A stretch of DNA of 64,000 bases from Fictibacillus fluitans (lineage in GTDB: Bacteria > Bacillota > Bacilli > Bacillales > Fictibacillaceae): the NCBI RefSeq assembly GCF_030418125.1, contig NZ_JAUHTR010000003.1:62001-126000 (forward strand). The letters are read 5' to 3'. Shown here one piece after another: positions 7,775-15,962 of the stretch. How positions within the stretch are numbered: position 1 is the first letter of the stretch; every line of letters begins with the position of its first letter. The notes beneath the pieces are model-generated. The model saw nothing but the letters and a program-made list of their open reading frames with translations, did not search any database and was not told the DNA's origin. A program made the position numbers and the translations under genes.

Positions 7775-7996
7775 ATGTATTTAGGTGAAACTGTCAAAAT
7801 TGATCGATTTGACGGAGAATATTTTGAGGTGAGCCAGCAGTGGCTAATGGACATTGTGTGGAACAAATACCACATGCCGCTAAAAGACTTTTTGGCTTCC
7901 TATGACAGAAGAGACAGCGATTATATACTATCCCTTGCGAATCAGAACGCATTGGAGTATCAGTTAAAATATGATGAAAACCACTTATTGCTGTAA
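7775..7996 (+). CDS. small acidic hypothetical protein
   Basis: A 73-residue soluble protein, acidic and rich in aromatic residues (Tyr, Trp, Phe). AAAGGAG 9 bases before ATG 7775 decides the start over the GTG at 7766. A TATAAT at about 7709-7716 is a likely -10. Its last codons form the left arm of the terminator, so the gene is tightly packaged as a single transcript. I do not recognise the family. Confidence 0.7.
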   Translation: MYLGETVKIDRFDGEYFEVSQQWLMDIVWNKYHMPLKDFLASYDRRDSDYILSLANQNALEYQLKYDENHLLL

Positions 7997-8008
7997 GTGG
8001 TTTTTTGT
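7977..8008 (+). terminator. terminator overlapping the gene end
   Basis: AAACCACTTA/TAAGTGGTTT stem followed by T-rich sequence; the stop codon lies inside the stem. Confidence 0.85.
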
Positions 8009-8077
8009 TTTTGCCGGGTGTCATCCTCTTTGCCCGCTTCATATCATATGAAAGATGTGAGGCAAGGAGGAAGAACA

Positions 8078-8299
8078 ATGGCGAAAAAACCAGCGAAGAA
8101 AACGGCAAAAAAGACATCCAAGTATGATCAGGCGGTTAACAAGTATGCGCATACTGTAAAAATGGTAACAAGCTCAACGTGCATTTCATGCAAAACCCAG
8201 TGTGCAAGAGGACTGGCATATATTGAAAAAATGAATTGTCCGGGAGCAGTTGGCCATGGAGTCCCTTGCCATCTGACAAAAGGAAAGGGAACAAAATAA
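8078..8299 (+). CDS. small basic Cys-rich hypothetical protein
   Basis: A 73-residue protein with AAGGAGG 7 bases before the ATG. The first 15 residues (AKKPAKKTAKK) resemble the lysine/alanine/proline tails of histone-H1-like proteins. The second half has cysteines in CxxCxxxC, NCPG and PCHL contexts plus His, which could bind a metal. Both parts together suggest a small nucleic-acid-binding zinc protein, but this is inference and I cannot name the family. It is monocistronic with a following hairpin. Confidence 0.7.
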   Translation: MAKKPAKKTAKKTSKYDQAVNKYAHTVKMVTSSTCISCKTQCARGLAYIEKMNCPGAVGHGVPCHLTKGKGTK

Positions 8300-8307
8300 A
8301 AAGGTAT

Positions 8308-8376
8308 TGCACGGCATCGCTTCATCTCAAAATTGGCCAGATTCTATCGGGGATGAAGCAGTGCTTCTTTTTATAT
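8308..8376 (+). terminator. long hairpin terminator
   Basis: GCTTCATCTC pairs with GGGATGAAGC, and outer GCAC pairs with GTGC across a loop of about 25 bases; CTTCTTTTTATATA follows. Confidence 0.65.
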
Positions 8377-8514
8377 ATATGGAGGATAATGGCAATAAAA
8401 TGGTTTACACAGCCACCTACAAGGGAAATGTTCAGAATAGTGTGAAGTTCTTTGGCTCTGGCCCATAAAGTAATAGAAACCATACACATATATCCAAAAA
8501 GTCAGGTGATAAAA

Positions 8515-10773
8515 ATGAGCAGAGAGTGCAGAGAAAAACTGAGTTTAAATGGAATATGGAAATGTGTGCAGGACGAAAATGACCTGCTGGAAGGGAATAT
8601 CCGAAATAAGCCGGTTTATCATGCTGAAGAATTAACATGGACCGACATCCTTGTTCCAGCTCATTGGCAGAAAGCGGGTTATGAAGATTTTCAGGGGGTG
8701 ATGTGGTATAAGACGACATTCAGGGCGCCGCCTAAAAAGTCGGATAAGATGTTTTATATTTGCTTTGACGCGGTAGATTATTATTCGGAAGTTTGGCTGA
8801 ACGGTGTGTATTTGGGAACACATGAAGGCGATTTTGATGCTTTTGAATTCAATGTTTCCGATTTTCTGCATAATGGCGAAGAAAACGTTTTGGTTATAAA
8901 GGTTACCTCTGAATTGGATACAAGGCCAGAGAGGAAAAAGATTGCCAAGGGAGGACTTTATCATTGGGACTGCCTGCCGGTTAACCAGGAAGGGCTCACC
9001 GATTGTCCCGAGGTCCCGTCTTCTGTCAACGCCCATTATCCGAATCCACTCATAAACCCGGGCGGCATTTGGAAGGATGTTTATCTGGAGGAACGAGGCA
9101 AGGTACATATTGAACATATCCAGATTACTCCTTACTTGAAGGATGACTATAAGAAAGCGACCATCTATCTGGACGTTGAATTAAACAATAATAACAGCAA
9201 GGAAGCAAAAATTGATGTAGAGGTCTCCTTTTTGCCGCATAATTTCAGGGGGAAAATTTACAGGTGGAAACGGCAGAGTTATTTCCAGAGACCTGGAACA
9301 AGCAGTTATTCCATGACTGACCAGCTGTCTCAACCAAAGTTGTGGTGGACATGGGAGCTTGGCTTTCCACACCTATATAAAGCAGTGATTGAGGTCTGGG
9401 CAAACGGAGTACTGGTGGATAAAAAGATTCAAATATTTGGAATTAAAGAAATCAAAATGGATGATAAGTGGATCTTTTATCTCAATGGAACAAGGGTTTT
9501 CATCAAAGGTAACAATTACTTGTCAGACCAGTTCCTTTCCCTCATGACAAAGGAGTCCTACCAGCTCGACGTCCAGATGATGCTGGATGCCAACATGAAC
9601 ACCACCCGCTTATTTGCCCATGCAGAACAGGAAGAGTTCTACCAGCTGTGCAATGAAAAGGGAATTATGGTATTTCAAGATCTTCCCTTTCAATGGGGCT
9701 ATGAATCGACAGGGCTTTTTATAAAAAGAGCGGAAGATGTAGCCCGCCGGTTTATCAGGATGCTGTACAACCATCCCTCCATTATTCTTTGGTCCTGCCA
9801 CAGTGAATCCCGCTATCATGATTACAACAAGCTGGATAATATGCTGCTGCGCGTGGTCAAAGAGCTGGACAGCCTGCGCCCTGTAATAAAAAATTCAGTC
9901 CTTGTCTCTGATGAAGAGCTTCCACACTATTTTGAAACACTTGATGATTTTACAAATTACATCGGTACGCATTTAAGTGTTCATTGGGTCGGATGGTACT
10001 GGGGGAAAATTGAGGATGCAGAGTTCTATAACCCAATGTTTGTAACAGAATATGGAACCCAGTCCATACCGAATGAGGATTCCCTGAAGAAATTTATGAA
10101 TCAGGAGTCACTCTGGCCGGTTAACTGGGAGATTTACCGGACATGGGGTTTCCAGACTAACATCTACCAGACGATGATGGGATCTGTGATGACACAGTCA
10201 CTTCAGGATCTGATCGATATCACCCAGGATTACCAGGTGCAATTTTACAAGGAGCATACAGAGGCATTAAGAAGAAAAAAATACAACCAGGTCGGCGGAC
10301 TGCTGCAATTTCACTTTGTAAATACCGGTCCATCCATTGACTGGTCCATTATCGACTATTACCGCCAGCCTAAAAAAGCGTACTTTGCAATGGCAAAAGC
10401 TTTTGAACCTCTCCATCTGTCATTCAACGGGGATATAACAGAAGGTGAACTCGGGCGCACTGCGACAATTGTGCCCTGGATCATTAATGACTATAATGTA
10501 ATCTTTGAAAATTATGAAGTGACTTACAAAGTGTTCCAGGAAGATGGAACACTGGTTGATCAGCAAAAGTTTTGCGTTCCATTAATCGAGAAGGATTCCG
10601 TCCGGCCGTTTGAATCCTTAACGGTTCCTGTAGCCAAAGGGGAAACCGTAATCGTAAAAGGACAACTGAAGGATATGAACGGTGTATTAATCATGGAGAA
10701 TGACAAAGTGATCCGCTCGCTTCCATCCCAAGATGAAGTGCAGGATCCATTTAAATCACCCATACGATTATAA
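8515..10773 (+). CDS. glycoside hydrolase family 2 enzyme (beta-mannosidase/glucuronidase-like)
   Basis: A 752-residue cytoplasmic enzyme (no signal peptide) starting at ATG 8515 after CAGGTGAT. It has an N-terminal GH2 sugar-binding jelly roll (about 10-210, with GGIWKDVYLEE), an Ig-like domain (about 215-330), a TIM barrel (about 330-620, from FIKGNNYL) and a C-terminal beta domain. The presumed acid/base Glu431 sits in WSCHSES and the nucleophile Glu512 in FVTEYGTQ, 81 residues apart as expected. The residue before the acid/base is Ser where most GH2 enzymes have Asn. First gene of an operon with a binding protein and two permeases, so it should hydrolyse the sugar they import. The sugar cannot be deduced. 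Confidence 0.88.
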   Translation: MSRECREKLSLNGIWKCVQDENDLLEGNIRNKPVYHAEELTWTDILVPAHWQKAGYEDFQGVMWYKTTFRAPPKKSDKMFYICFDAVDYYSEVWLNGVYLGTHEGDFDAFEFNVSDFLHNGEENVLVIKVTSELDTRPERKKIAKGGLYHWDCLPVNQEGLTDCPEVPSSVNAHYPNPLINPGGIWKDVYLEERGKVHIEHIQITPYLKDDYKKATIYLDVELNNNNSKEAKIDVEVSFLPHNFRGKIYRWKRQSYFQRPGTSSYSMTDQLSQPKLWWTWELGFPHLYKAVIEVWANGVLVDKKIQIFGIKEIKMDDKWIFYLNGTRVFIKGNNYLSDQFLSLMTKESYQLDVQMMLDANMNTTRLFAHAEQEEFYQLCNEKGIMVFQDLPFQWGYESTGLFIKRAEDVARRFIRMLYNHPSIILWSCHSESRYHDYNKLDNMLLRVVKELDSLRPVIKNSVLVSDEELPHYFETLDDFTNYIGTHLSVHWVGWYWGKIEDAEFYNPMFVTEYGTQSIPNEDSLKKFMNQESLWPVNWEIYRTWGFQTNIYQTMMGSVMTQSLQDLIDITQDYQVQFYKEHTEALRRKKYNQVGGLLQFHFVNTGPSIDWSIIDYYRQPKKAYFAMAKAFEPLHLSFNGDITEGELGRTATIVPWIINDYNVIFENYEVTYKVFQEDGTLVDQQKFCVPLIEKDSVRPFESLTVPVAKGETVIVKGQLKDMNGVLIMENDKVIRSLPSQDEVQDPFKSPIRL

Positions 10774-10791
10774 AAATGAGGAGGCAATTCT

Positions 10792-12075
10792 ATGAAAAAG
10801 GGAGTATTGCTGCTATTTTGCCTGATATTTGCGTTTTCAATGGCTGGCTGTTCCAACGACAAGCAGGGAGCATCAGGAACAGAGAAAGGCGGAGAGGTTC
10901 AGCTCAAGATGTGGGCGCACCAGGGCCAGCCGAAGGAAGTCGATTTTTATAAAAAAAGGATTGATGAGTTTAACAAGGAACATAAAGGTAAAATTAATGT
11001 AAAACTTGATATCATTCCAAGCGGGGCAGGTCACGCATACGAAGACAAAATCAATGCAGCTGCCACCTCCAATGGACTGCCGGATGTCCTCGATATGGAT
11101 GGGCCGTTTGTCGGAAACTATGCAGCTACCGGTATCCTTGCTCCGATTGATGATTATGTAGATAAAAAGGACAAACAGGATTTTGCCAAATCCATCATCC
11201 AGCAAGGTACATATGACGGCAAGCTTTATGCGCTGGGAGCAATGGAGTCATCCATCGCAGTCTTTTATAACAAAAAGCTGTTAAAAGAAGCAGGGATTCA
11301 GGCCCCTGAAACTCTTGATAAAGCATGGACGTGGGATCAATTCATGGAAGCATCCAAGAAATTGACAAAAGGCGATGTAAAGGGACTTACTATGCATATG
11401 GATCTTGGGGTCGGAGAATGGCTCACATATATGGGTTCGGTATTTGTCTGGTCGAATGACGGGCTCATGCTCAATAAGGACAGGACCAAAGCAGAAGGCT
11501 ATTTAAACAGTCCTGAATCAGTAGAAGCATTGGATTACGTGAAGGATCTGTTTAAATCTAAGGTTGTAAGTGTTTCCAACGGACCTGCAGATTTTGAAGA
11601 GGGCAAAGCAGCCATGATGATTGGAGGAGTATGGTTGATTCCTGGTTTTGAAGAATATAAAGATCTGGATTGGGGGATGACCTATTTCCCTTATAGCAAA
11701 AAGAAAGTTTCGCCTTCAGGCTCTTGGGCATTCGGCGTTTCCAGTCAGTCCCAGCATCCAAAAGAAGCGGCAGAAGTTGCTAAGTGGATGAGCAATAAGG
11801 ATTCCGTTGTTGAAATCTCAAAGATTACTGGAATGCCGCCAGCAAGAGAATCGGCGTTTAAGGAACTGACGGAGTATGATAAGCTTCCAAAAAAAATAAT
11901 CAAAGACCAGGTTCTGAATACGGCTAAAGCCCGTCCGGCTACACCTGCATATCCAGTACTGAGCGCTAAATTTGCAGAAGCCTTCCAAGCGGCTACGCTG
12001 GGACAGGATGTCAAAAAGGAACTGGATAAAGCAGCAAAGGATACCGACCGGGAGTTGGAGCGCTTTAAAAAATAA
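10792..12075 (+). CDS. sugar ABC transporter substrate-binding lipoprotein
   Basis: A 427-residue extracellular solute-binding protein family 1 member. The signal peptide ends in the lipobox SMAGC (Cys20), so it is lipid-anchored outside the membrane. Family features include the N-terminal VQLKMWAHQG strand and the WLIPGFEEYKDLDWGMTYFP region near 280-300. GGAGG precedes the ATG 18 bases after the glycosidase gene. It feeds the two permeases downstream; a hairpin after the gene may raise its level over theirs. Oligosaccharide or glycoside uptake is inferred from context. Confidence 0.92.
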   Translation: MKKGVLLLFCLIFAFSMAGCSNDKQGASGTEKGGEVQLKMWAHQGQPKEVDFYKKRIDEFNKEHKGKINVKLDIIPSGAGHAYEDKINAAATSNGLPDVLDMDGPFVGNYAATGILAPIDDYVDKKDKQDFAKSIIQQGTYDGKLYALGAMESSIAVFYNKKLLKEAGIQAPETLDKAWTWDQFMEASKKLTKGDVKGLTMHMDLGVGEWLTYMGSVFVWSNDGLMLNKDRTKAEGYLNSPESVEALDYVKDLFKSKVVSVSNGPADFEEGKAAMMIGGVWLIPGFEEYKDLDWGMTYFPYSKKKVSPSGSWAFGVSSQSQHPKEAAEVAKWMSNKDSVVEISKITGMPPARESAFKELTEYDKLPKKIIKDQVLNTAKARPATPAYPVLSAKFAEAFQAATLGQDVKKELDKAAKDTDRELERFKK

Positions 12076-12082
12076 GAAAAGA

Positions 12083-12120
12083 GAGGAGTGATCATGTCAC
12101 TCCTTTTCATATATTTTTGC
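12083..12120 (+). terminator. intra-operon hairpin / partial terminator
   Basis: GGAGTGA-TCATG-TCACTCC perfect stem followed by TTTTCATATATTTTT, placed between the binding-protein and first permease genes. Probably attenuates transcription or protects the upstream mRNA so that the binding protein exceeds the permeases. Confidence 0.7.
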
Positions 12121-12137
12121 TCGGAAAGGAGAAAAGA

Positions 12138-13070
12138 ATGGAACCAGTTACCCAAAAAACAAAACTGAACAATCCGCTGCCCACCGTAAGCCCCAAGCAA
12201 AGAAAAAGAAAAAATTTGTTTACAAGTTATGGTTTTGCAGCTCCGGCGATGATCCTGCTCTTTGTATTTTTAATCCTACCGGCTATTCTGGCGTTGTATT
12301 ACAGCTTTACAAACTATTATCTTCTAACTCCGGAAAAAACGAAATTCGTCGCATTTGAAAACTACAAGCGGCTTGCAGAGGATACTCTATTCCTTAAATC
12401 GCTGGGCAATACAGCCCTTTTTGTTGTTATCGTTGTCCCTGTGCAAACGCTCGTAGCCCTGGCCCTGGCCCTTTTAGTCAATCAAAAATTAATGGGTATA
12501 AAGTTTTTCAGGATGGCCTTTTTTGCTCCTGTTGTAACGTCGATGGTTATCGTATCCATCCTCTGGACCTTTATTTATAATCCGGACAATGGACTGGCAA
12601 ATTCCATTTTAAATATTGTCGGTCTGGGCCCATTTCAGTTTCTGACTGATAAAGACCAGGCAATGTATTCTATTATTTTTATGAGTATCTGGCAGGGTGC
12701 CGGTTATCAAATGATGATTTTTCTTGCGGGACTTCAGGATATTCCAGATCATCAATATGAAGCAGCATCCATTGACGGAGCCAATGCATGGCAGAAGCTG
12801 ATCCATATTACCATTCCGGGAATTCGCAATATCCTGGCCTTTATTGCCATCGTGACGATGATTGCAGCGACGAAATTGTTTATACAGCCATTCGTCATGA
12901 CGCAGGGGGGGCCTCTCGATTCTACGAAAACGCTTGTCTATATGGTGTACGAGACCGGCTTTAAATTCCGGGATGTGGGTTATTCCTCCGCGATCGCCAT
13001 CTTGTTCTTTGTTATTGTATTGATCATTTCCATTCTTCAGAGAAAGTTCATTAAAGAAAATACAGAATAG
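12138..13070 (+). CDS. sugar ABC transporter permease (MalF type)
   Basis: A 310-residue permease. ATG 12138 follows AAAGGAG at a normal distance. It has a hydrophilic basic N-terminal tail of about 30 residues, six membrane helices, and the EAA loop (YEAASIDGANAWQKLIHITIPGI, about residues 210-232) that docks with the ATPase. It belongs to the CUT1 carbohydrate uptake group with MalF/UgpA-like permeases. It is followed 11 bases later by its partner permease. No ATPase gene is in the cluster; a shared MsmX-type ATPase elsewhere is the usual solution in Bacillus. Confidence 0.92.
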   Translation: MEPVTQKTKLNNPLPTVSPKQRKRKNLFTSYGFAAPAMILLFVFLILPAILALYYSFTNYYLLTPEKTKFVAFENYKRLAEDTLFLKSLGNTALFVVIVVPVQTLVALALALLVNQKLMGIKFFRMAFFAPVVTSMVIVSILWTFIYNPDNGLANSILNIVGLGPFQFLTDKDQAMYSIIFMSIWQGAGYQMMIFLAGLQDIPDHQYEAASIDGANAWQKLIHITIPGIRNILAFIAIVTMIAATKLFIQPFVMTQGGPLDSTKTLVYMVYETGFKFRDVGYSSAIAILFFVIVLIISILQRKFIKENTE

Positions 13071-13081
13071 GAGGAGAATGT

Positions 13082-13918
13082 ATGAAAAAGAACCGTATCA
13101 TTGCACAAATCGGATTGTATGTTGTTCTCATTTTACTGGCCATTCTCTTTTTATTTCCTCTAGTATGGATGGTAGTTTCCTCGTTTAAAACGGAACCGGA
13201 AATTTTTGCCGACTTGAAATCATTTAGAGCCTTCGTTCCTTATACGTTTTCACTGGACAACTATACAGGGGTTTTTGAACGGATTCCTTTTATCCGTTAT
13301 TTGCTTACAAGCACTCTGTATGTATCCGTAATCGTTCTTCTCGGACTGTTTGTAAACTCGCTCGCCGCATACGCGTTTGCCCGCATGCAATTCAAGGGCA
13401 GGGATCTTCTGTTTTCAATAGTGGTAGCCTTGATTATCATTCCATTTGAGAGCATCCTGCTGCCGCTGTATTTGATCATCGACGAGTTTGACTGGCTGAA
13501 TACGTACCAAGCGCTCATAATCCCCTTTATTGCCAACGCCTTTAACATTTTTATGTTCCGCCAATTTTTCCTGAATCTGCCGAAGGAGCTTGAGGAATCG
13601 GCCAGGATGGACGGAGCATCCACGATAAGAATCTTTTTTCAGATAGTCATTCCGTTGTCAAAACCTGTTTTTATCACGGTGGCTCTGCTGACCTTCATTA
13701 CCCACTGGGGAGACTTTATGTGGCCGCTGATTGCCACTACAGATGAAAGTGTCAGGCCATTGCAGGTGGGTATGCAATTCTTTTTCCACCAGCCGCCTGT
13801 AAGATATGGACATGTTATGGCAGCCCTGACGATGGCTACCATACCGCTTTTGATTATTTTTGTATTCTTCCAAAAGTATTATGTACAGGGTATCGCTTCT
13901 GCCGGCATGAAGAACTAA
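13082..13918 (+). CDS. sugar ABC transporter permease (MalG type)
   Basis: A 278-residue permease with six membrane helices. The EAA loop reads EESARMDGASTIRIFFQIVIPLSKP (about 168-192), and the LFPLVWMVVSSFK segment (about 21-33) is typical for MalG/UgpE-like CUT1 permeases. GGAGGAG precedes the ATG. It completes the heterodimeric channel with the preceding gene and ends the rightward operon at a shared bidirectional terminator. Confidence 0.92.
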   Translation: MKKNRIIAQIGLYVVLILLAILFLFPLVWMVVSSFKTEPEIFADLKSFRAFVPYTFSLDNYTGVFERIPFIRYLLTSTLYVSVIVLLGLFVNSLAAYAFARMQFKGRDLLFSIVVALIIIPFESILLPLYLIIDEFDWLNTYQALIIPFIANAFNIFMFRQFFLNLPKELEESARMDGASTIRIFFQIVIPLSKPVFITVALLTFITHWGDFMWPLIATTDESVRPLQVGMQFFFHQPPVRYGHVMAALTMATIPLLIIFVFFQKYYVQGIASAGMKN

Positions 13919-13939
13919 TAGGTAATGCTATATCACTTT

Positions 13940-13990
13940 CAAAACAAAAAAAACGGGTATACCGCAGCGGTATACCCGTTTTTTTGTTTT
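13940..13990. terminator. bidirectional terminator between convergent sugar operons
   Basis: AACGGGTATACCGC/GCGGTATACCCGTT perfect stem with A run on one side and T run on the other. Confidence 0.9.
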
Positions 13991-14861
13991 ATCCTTTAGT
14001 TCCGGTCGTAATGTTGGAGCCTTCGATAAAGTACCGTTGGAAAAAGAAGAAAATGAGAATAACAGGAAGCAGAACAAGCACTGATGCCGACATCAAATAA
14101 TGCCATTGAGTCTGGACTGTTCCTTTGAAAGTCTGCAGCCCGATCTGCAGGGTATAGAGCTTCTCATCATTGATGTACAGCAATGGCCCAAGGAAATCAT
14201 TCCATGCACCATTAAACGAAAGAATGGCTACAGTGATGACCGCAGGCTTCATAAGAGGCATCGCCAGCTTCCACCAGATCTGAAAGTGGTTCGCTCCGTC
14301 AATTTTTGCTGCTTCAATCATTTCATCAGGTATGGTCTTGAAAAACTGACGAAGCAGAAAAATGAAAAATGCATTACCGAAAAAGGCGGGAACAATCAAA
14401 GGCAAATAGGTATTGATCCAGTGCAGCTTGGAAAAAAGCATATATTGAGGGATCATCATGACAAACCCTGGTATCAGCATAGTGGAAAGTACGAGTGTAA
14501 ACAGTAAATTCTTGCCCCTGAACCGGATCTTAGCAAAGCCGTAGGCGACAAAGGAGTTCACCACTACGTTTCCAATTACTACACATACCGTAATAAAAAG
14601 GGTGTTAAGCGCCCACCGGGTGAAGGGGGCTGTTTGCCAGGCCTTTACATAGTTGCTCCATTGAAAGGAATCAGGCAGAAATGAAGGCGGATATTGGGCG
14701 ATCTCTCCCGGAGTTTTCAAAGAAGTAGAGATCATCCACCAAACGGGTGACAGGATAACGATACTGCCAAGAATCAAAAGCAAAAGAACAAACATTTTTT
14801 TCATTCTGCGCTTAAAGGACATCGTTTCATAGAACTTTGGCGAGTGTTCCTGTGTACTCAT
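13989..14861 (-). CDS. sugar ABC transporter permease (MalG type), second system
   Basis: A 290-residue CUT1 permease with a 17-residue cytoplasmic start, six helices and the EAA loop EMIEAAKIDGANHFQIWWKLAMP (about 176-198). Its ATG overlaps the stop of the preceding permease gene (ATGA), indicating coupled synthesis of the two halves. Last gene of the leftward operon. It is not closely similar to the rightward system's permease, so the two clusters are independent transporters that happen to converge. Confidence 0.92.
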   Translation of the reverse strand: MSTQEHSPKFYETMSFKRRMKKMFVLLLLILGSIVILSPVWWMISTSLKTPGEIAQYPPSFLPDSFQWSNYVKAWQTAPFTRWALNTLFITVCVVIGNVVVNSFVAYGFAKIRFRGKNLLFTLVLSTMLIPGFVMMIPQYMLFSKLHWINTYLPLIVPAFFGNAFFIFLLRQFFKTIPDEMIEAAKIDGANHFQIWWKLAMPLMKPAVITVAILSFNGAWNDFLGPLLYINDEKLYTLQIGLQTFKGTVQTQWHYLMSASVLVLLPVILIFFFFQRYFIEGSNITTGTKG

Positions 14862-15841
14862 TTTTCATCACCCCCACCATAATGAACCCAGCGTTTTCCG
14901 AATTTCAGATTGATTACTGTTAAAACGAGGACGATTACAAACAGGAACCATGCCATCGCTGAAGCATAGCCCATGTCAAAGACTTCAAATGCTTTATTCC
15001 ACATATGCAAATTATAGAACAGGAGGGAATTTACAGGTCCTCCATCACCATTTTCCGTCATGACGTAAGCTTCCTGGAAGATCTGGAATCCTCCTATCAG
15101 ACTTGTCACAATATCAAAAAAGATGACAGGTGTAATCATGGGCAGCGTAATATGAAAAAACTTGCGGAACGCGCTGGCACCATCGATATCCGCTGCTTCG
15201 TACATGGCTTTTGATACGCCCTGCAGACTCGCAAGGTACAAGAGCATACCGCCGCCTACACTCCACATTTTCATGACAATCAATGCCGGTTTAGTCCACT
15301 CAGGATCAAACAGCCAGGCAGGACCCCTTACGCCAAACCAGCTCAATGCAGTGTTTACTAAACCTGTTGATGGACTGAGGAGCTGCATCCATAGTAAGTA
15401 GACAGCTACACCGGATAGAACAGCAGGGAGATAATAGATCGTACGGAACACTTTTATTCCGGGAATCTTTTGATTAAGGAGCACTGCAAGAAGGATGGCG
15501 CCTGCTGTCGTCAATGGTACAGAAAAGGCGACAAAATACAGGGTATTCCAAAGTGAGGTCCAGAACAATCCATCGTTAAAAAACATATTTTGATAATTTT
15601 GTGTTCCCACAAAATCCATTTTCGATGTGATATTGTAATTGGTAAAACTGACATACAGGGAAAAAAGAAGGGGACCCAATGTTAATGCCACAAACCCGAT
15701 CAGCCATGGCGAAATAAATAAAAATCCTGATAGTTCTTCACGTTTTCTTAAGGATTTTATCCTGTACTTTTTTACAGGTTCTGCAACTTCCTTTTGGGCA
15801 GCCTGTTTATTCTTTTTTGCAGATTCATAAGCTGTTTCCAT
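14858..15841 (-). CDS. sugar ABC transporter permease (MalF type), second system
   Basis: A CUT1 permease of about 327 residues. The N-terminal 40 residues are basic and hydrophilic; six helices follow, with the EAA loop YEAADIDGASAFRKFFHITLPMI near 230-252. Two starts are possible: ATG 15865 has no visible ribosome site, while ATG 15841 has GAAGGGCGGG about 10 bases before it, so I use 15841. It pairs with the downstream permease and the upstream binding protein. No ATPase gene is present here either. Confidence 0.88.
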   Translation of the reverse strand: METAYESAKKNKQAAQKEVAEPVKKYRIKSLRKREELSGFLFISPWLIGFVALTLGPLLFSLYVSFTNYNITSKMDFVGTQNYQNMFFNDGLFWTSLWNTLYFVAFSVPLTTAGAILLAVLLNQKIPGIKVFRTIYYLPAVLSGVAVYLLWMQLLSPSTGLVNTALSWFGVRGPAWLFDPEWTKPALIVMKMWSVGGGMLLYLASLQGVSKAMYEAADIDGASAFRKFFHITLPMITPVIFFDIVTSLIGGFQIFQEAYVMTENGDGGPVNSLLFYNLHMWNKAFEVFDMGYASAMAWFLFVIVLVLTVINLKFGKRWVHYGGGDEK

Positions 15842-15906
15842 CGTAACATCCCGCCCTTCACTCATTATTTTTCAGCAGTCTCGCCGCTTAGCCTCATATG
15901 GTTGCA

Positions 15907-15946
15907 TAAACGGCCTGTCTTTTTGGCGACAGGCCGTTTCTTTTTG
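15907..15946 (-). other. intra-operon stem-loop (mRNA stabiliser or processing site)
   Basis: AAACGGCCTGTC/GACAGGCCGTTT is a perfect 12-pair stem between the binding-protein and permease genes. Reading leftward it is not followed by a T run, so it is more likely an RNA-stability element than a terminator. The rightward sugar operon has a hairpin at the equivalent place. Confidence 0.65.
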
Positions 15947-15962
15947 CAAATAAGAGACTGGG

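Noticed and set aside
8379-8468. 29-codon frame between the hairpin at 8308 and the GH2 gene
   Set aside because: Codon use looks plausible, but there is no Shine-Dalgarno sequence; it could be a gene remnant, and cannot be supported.
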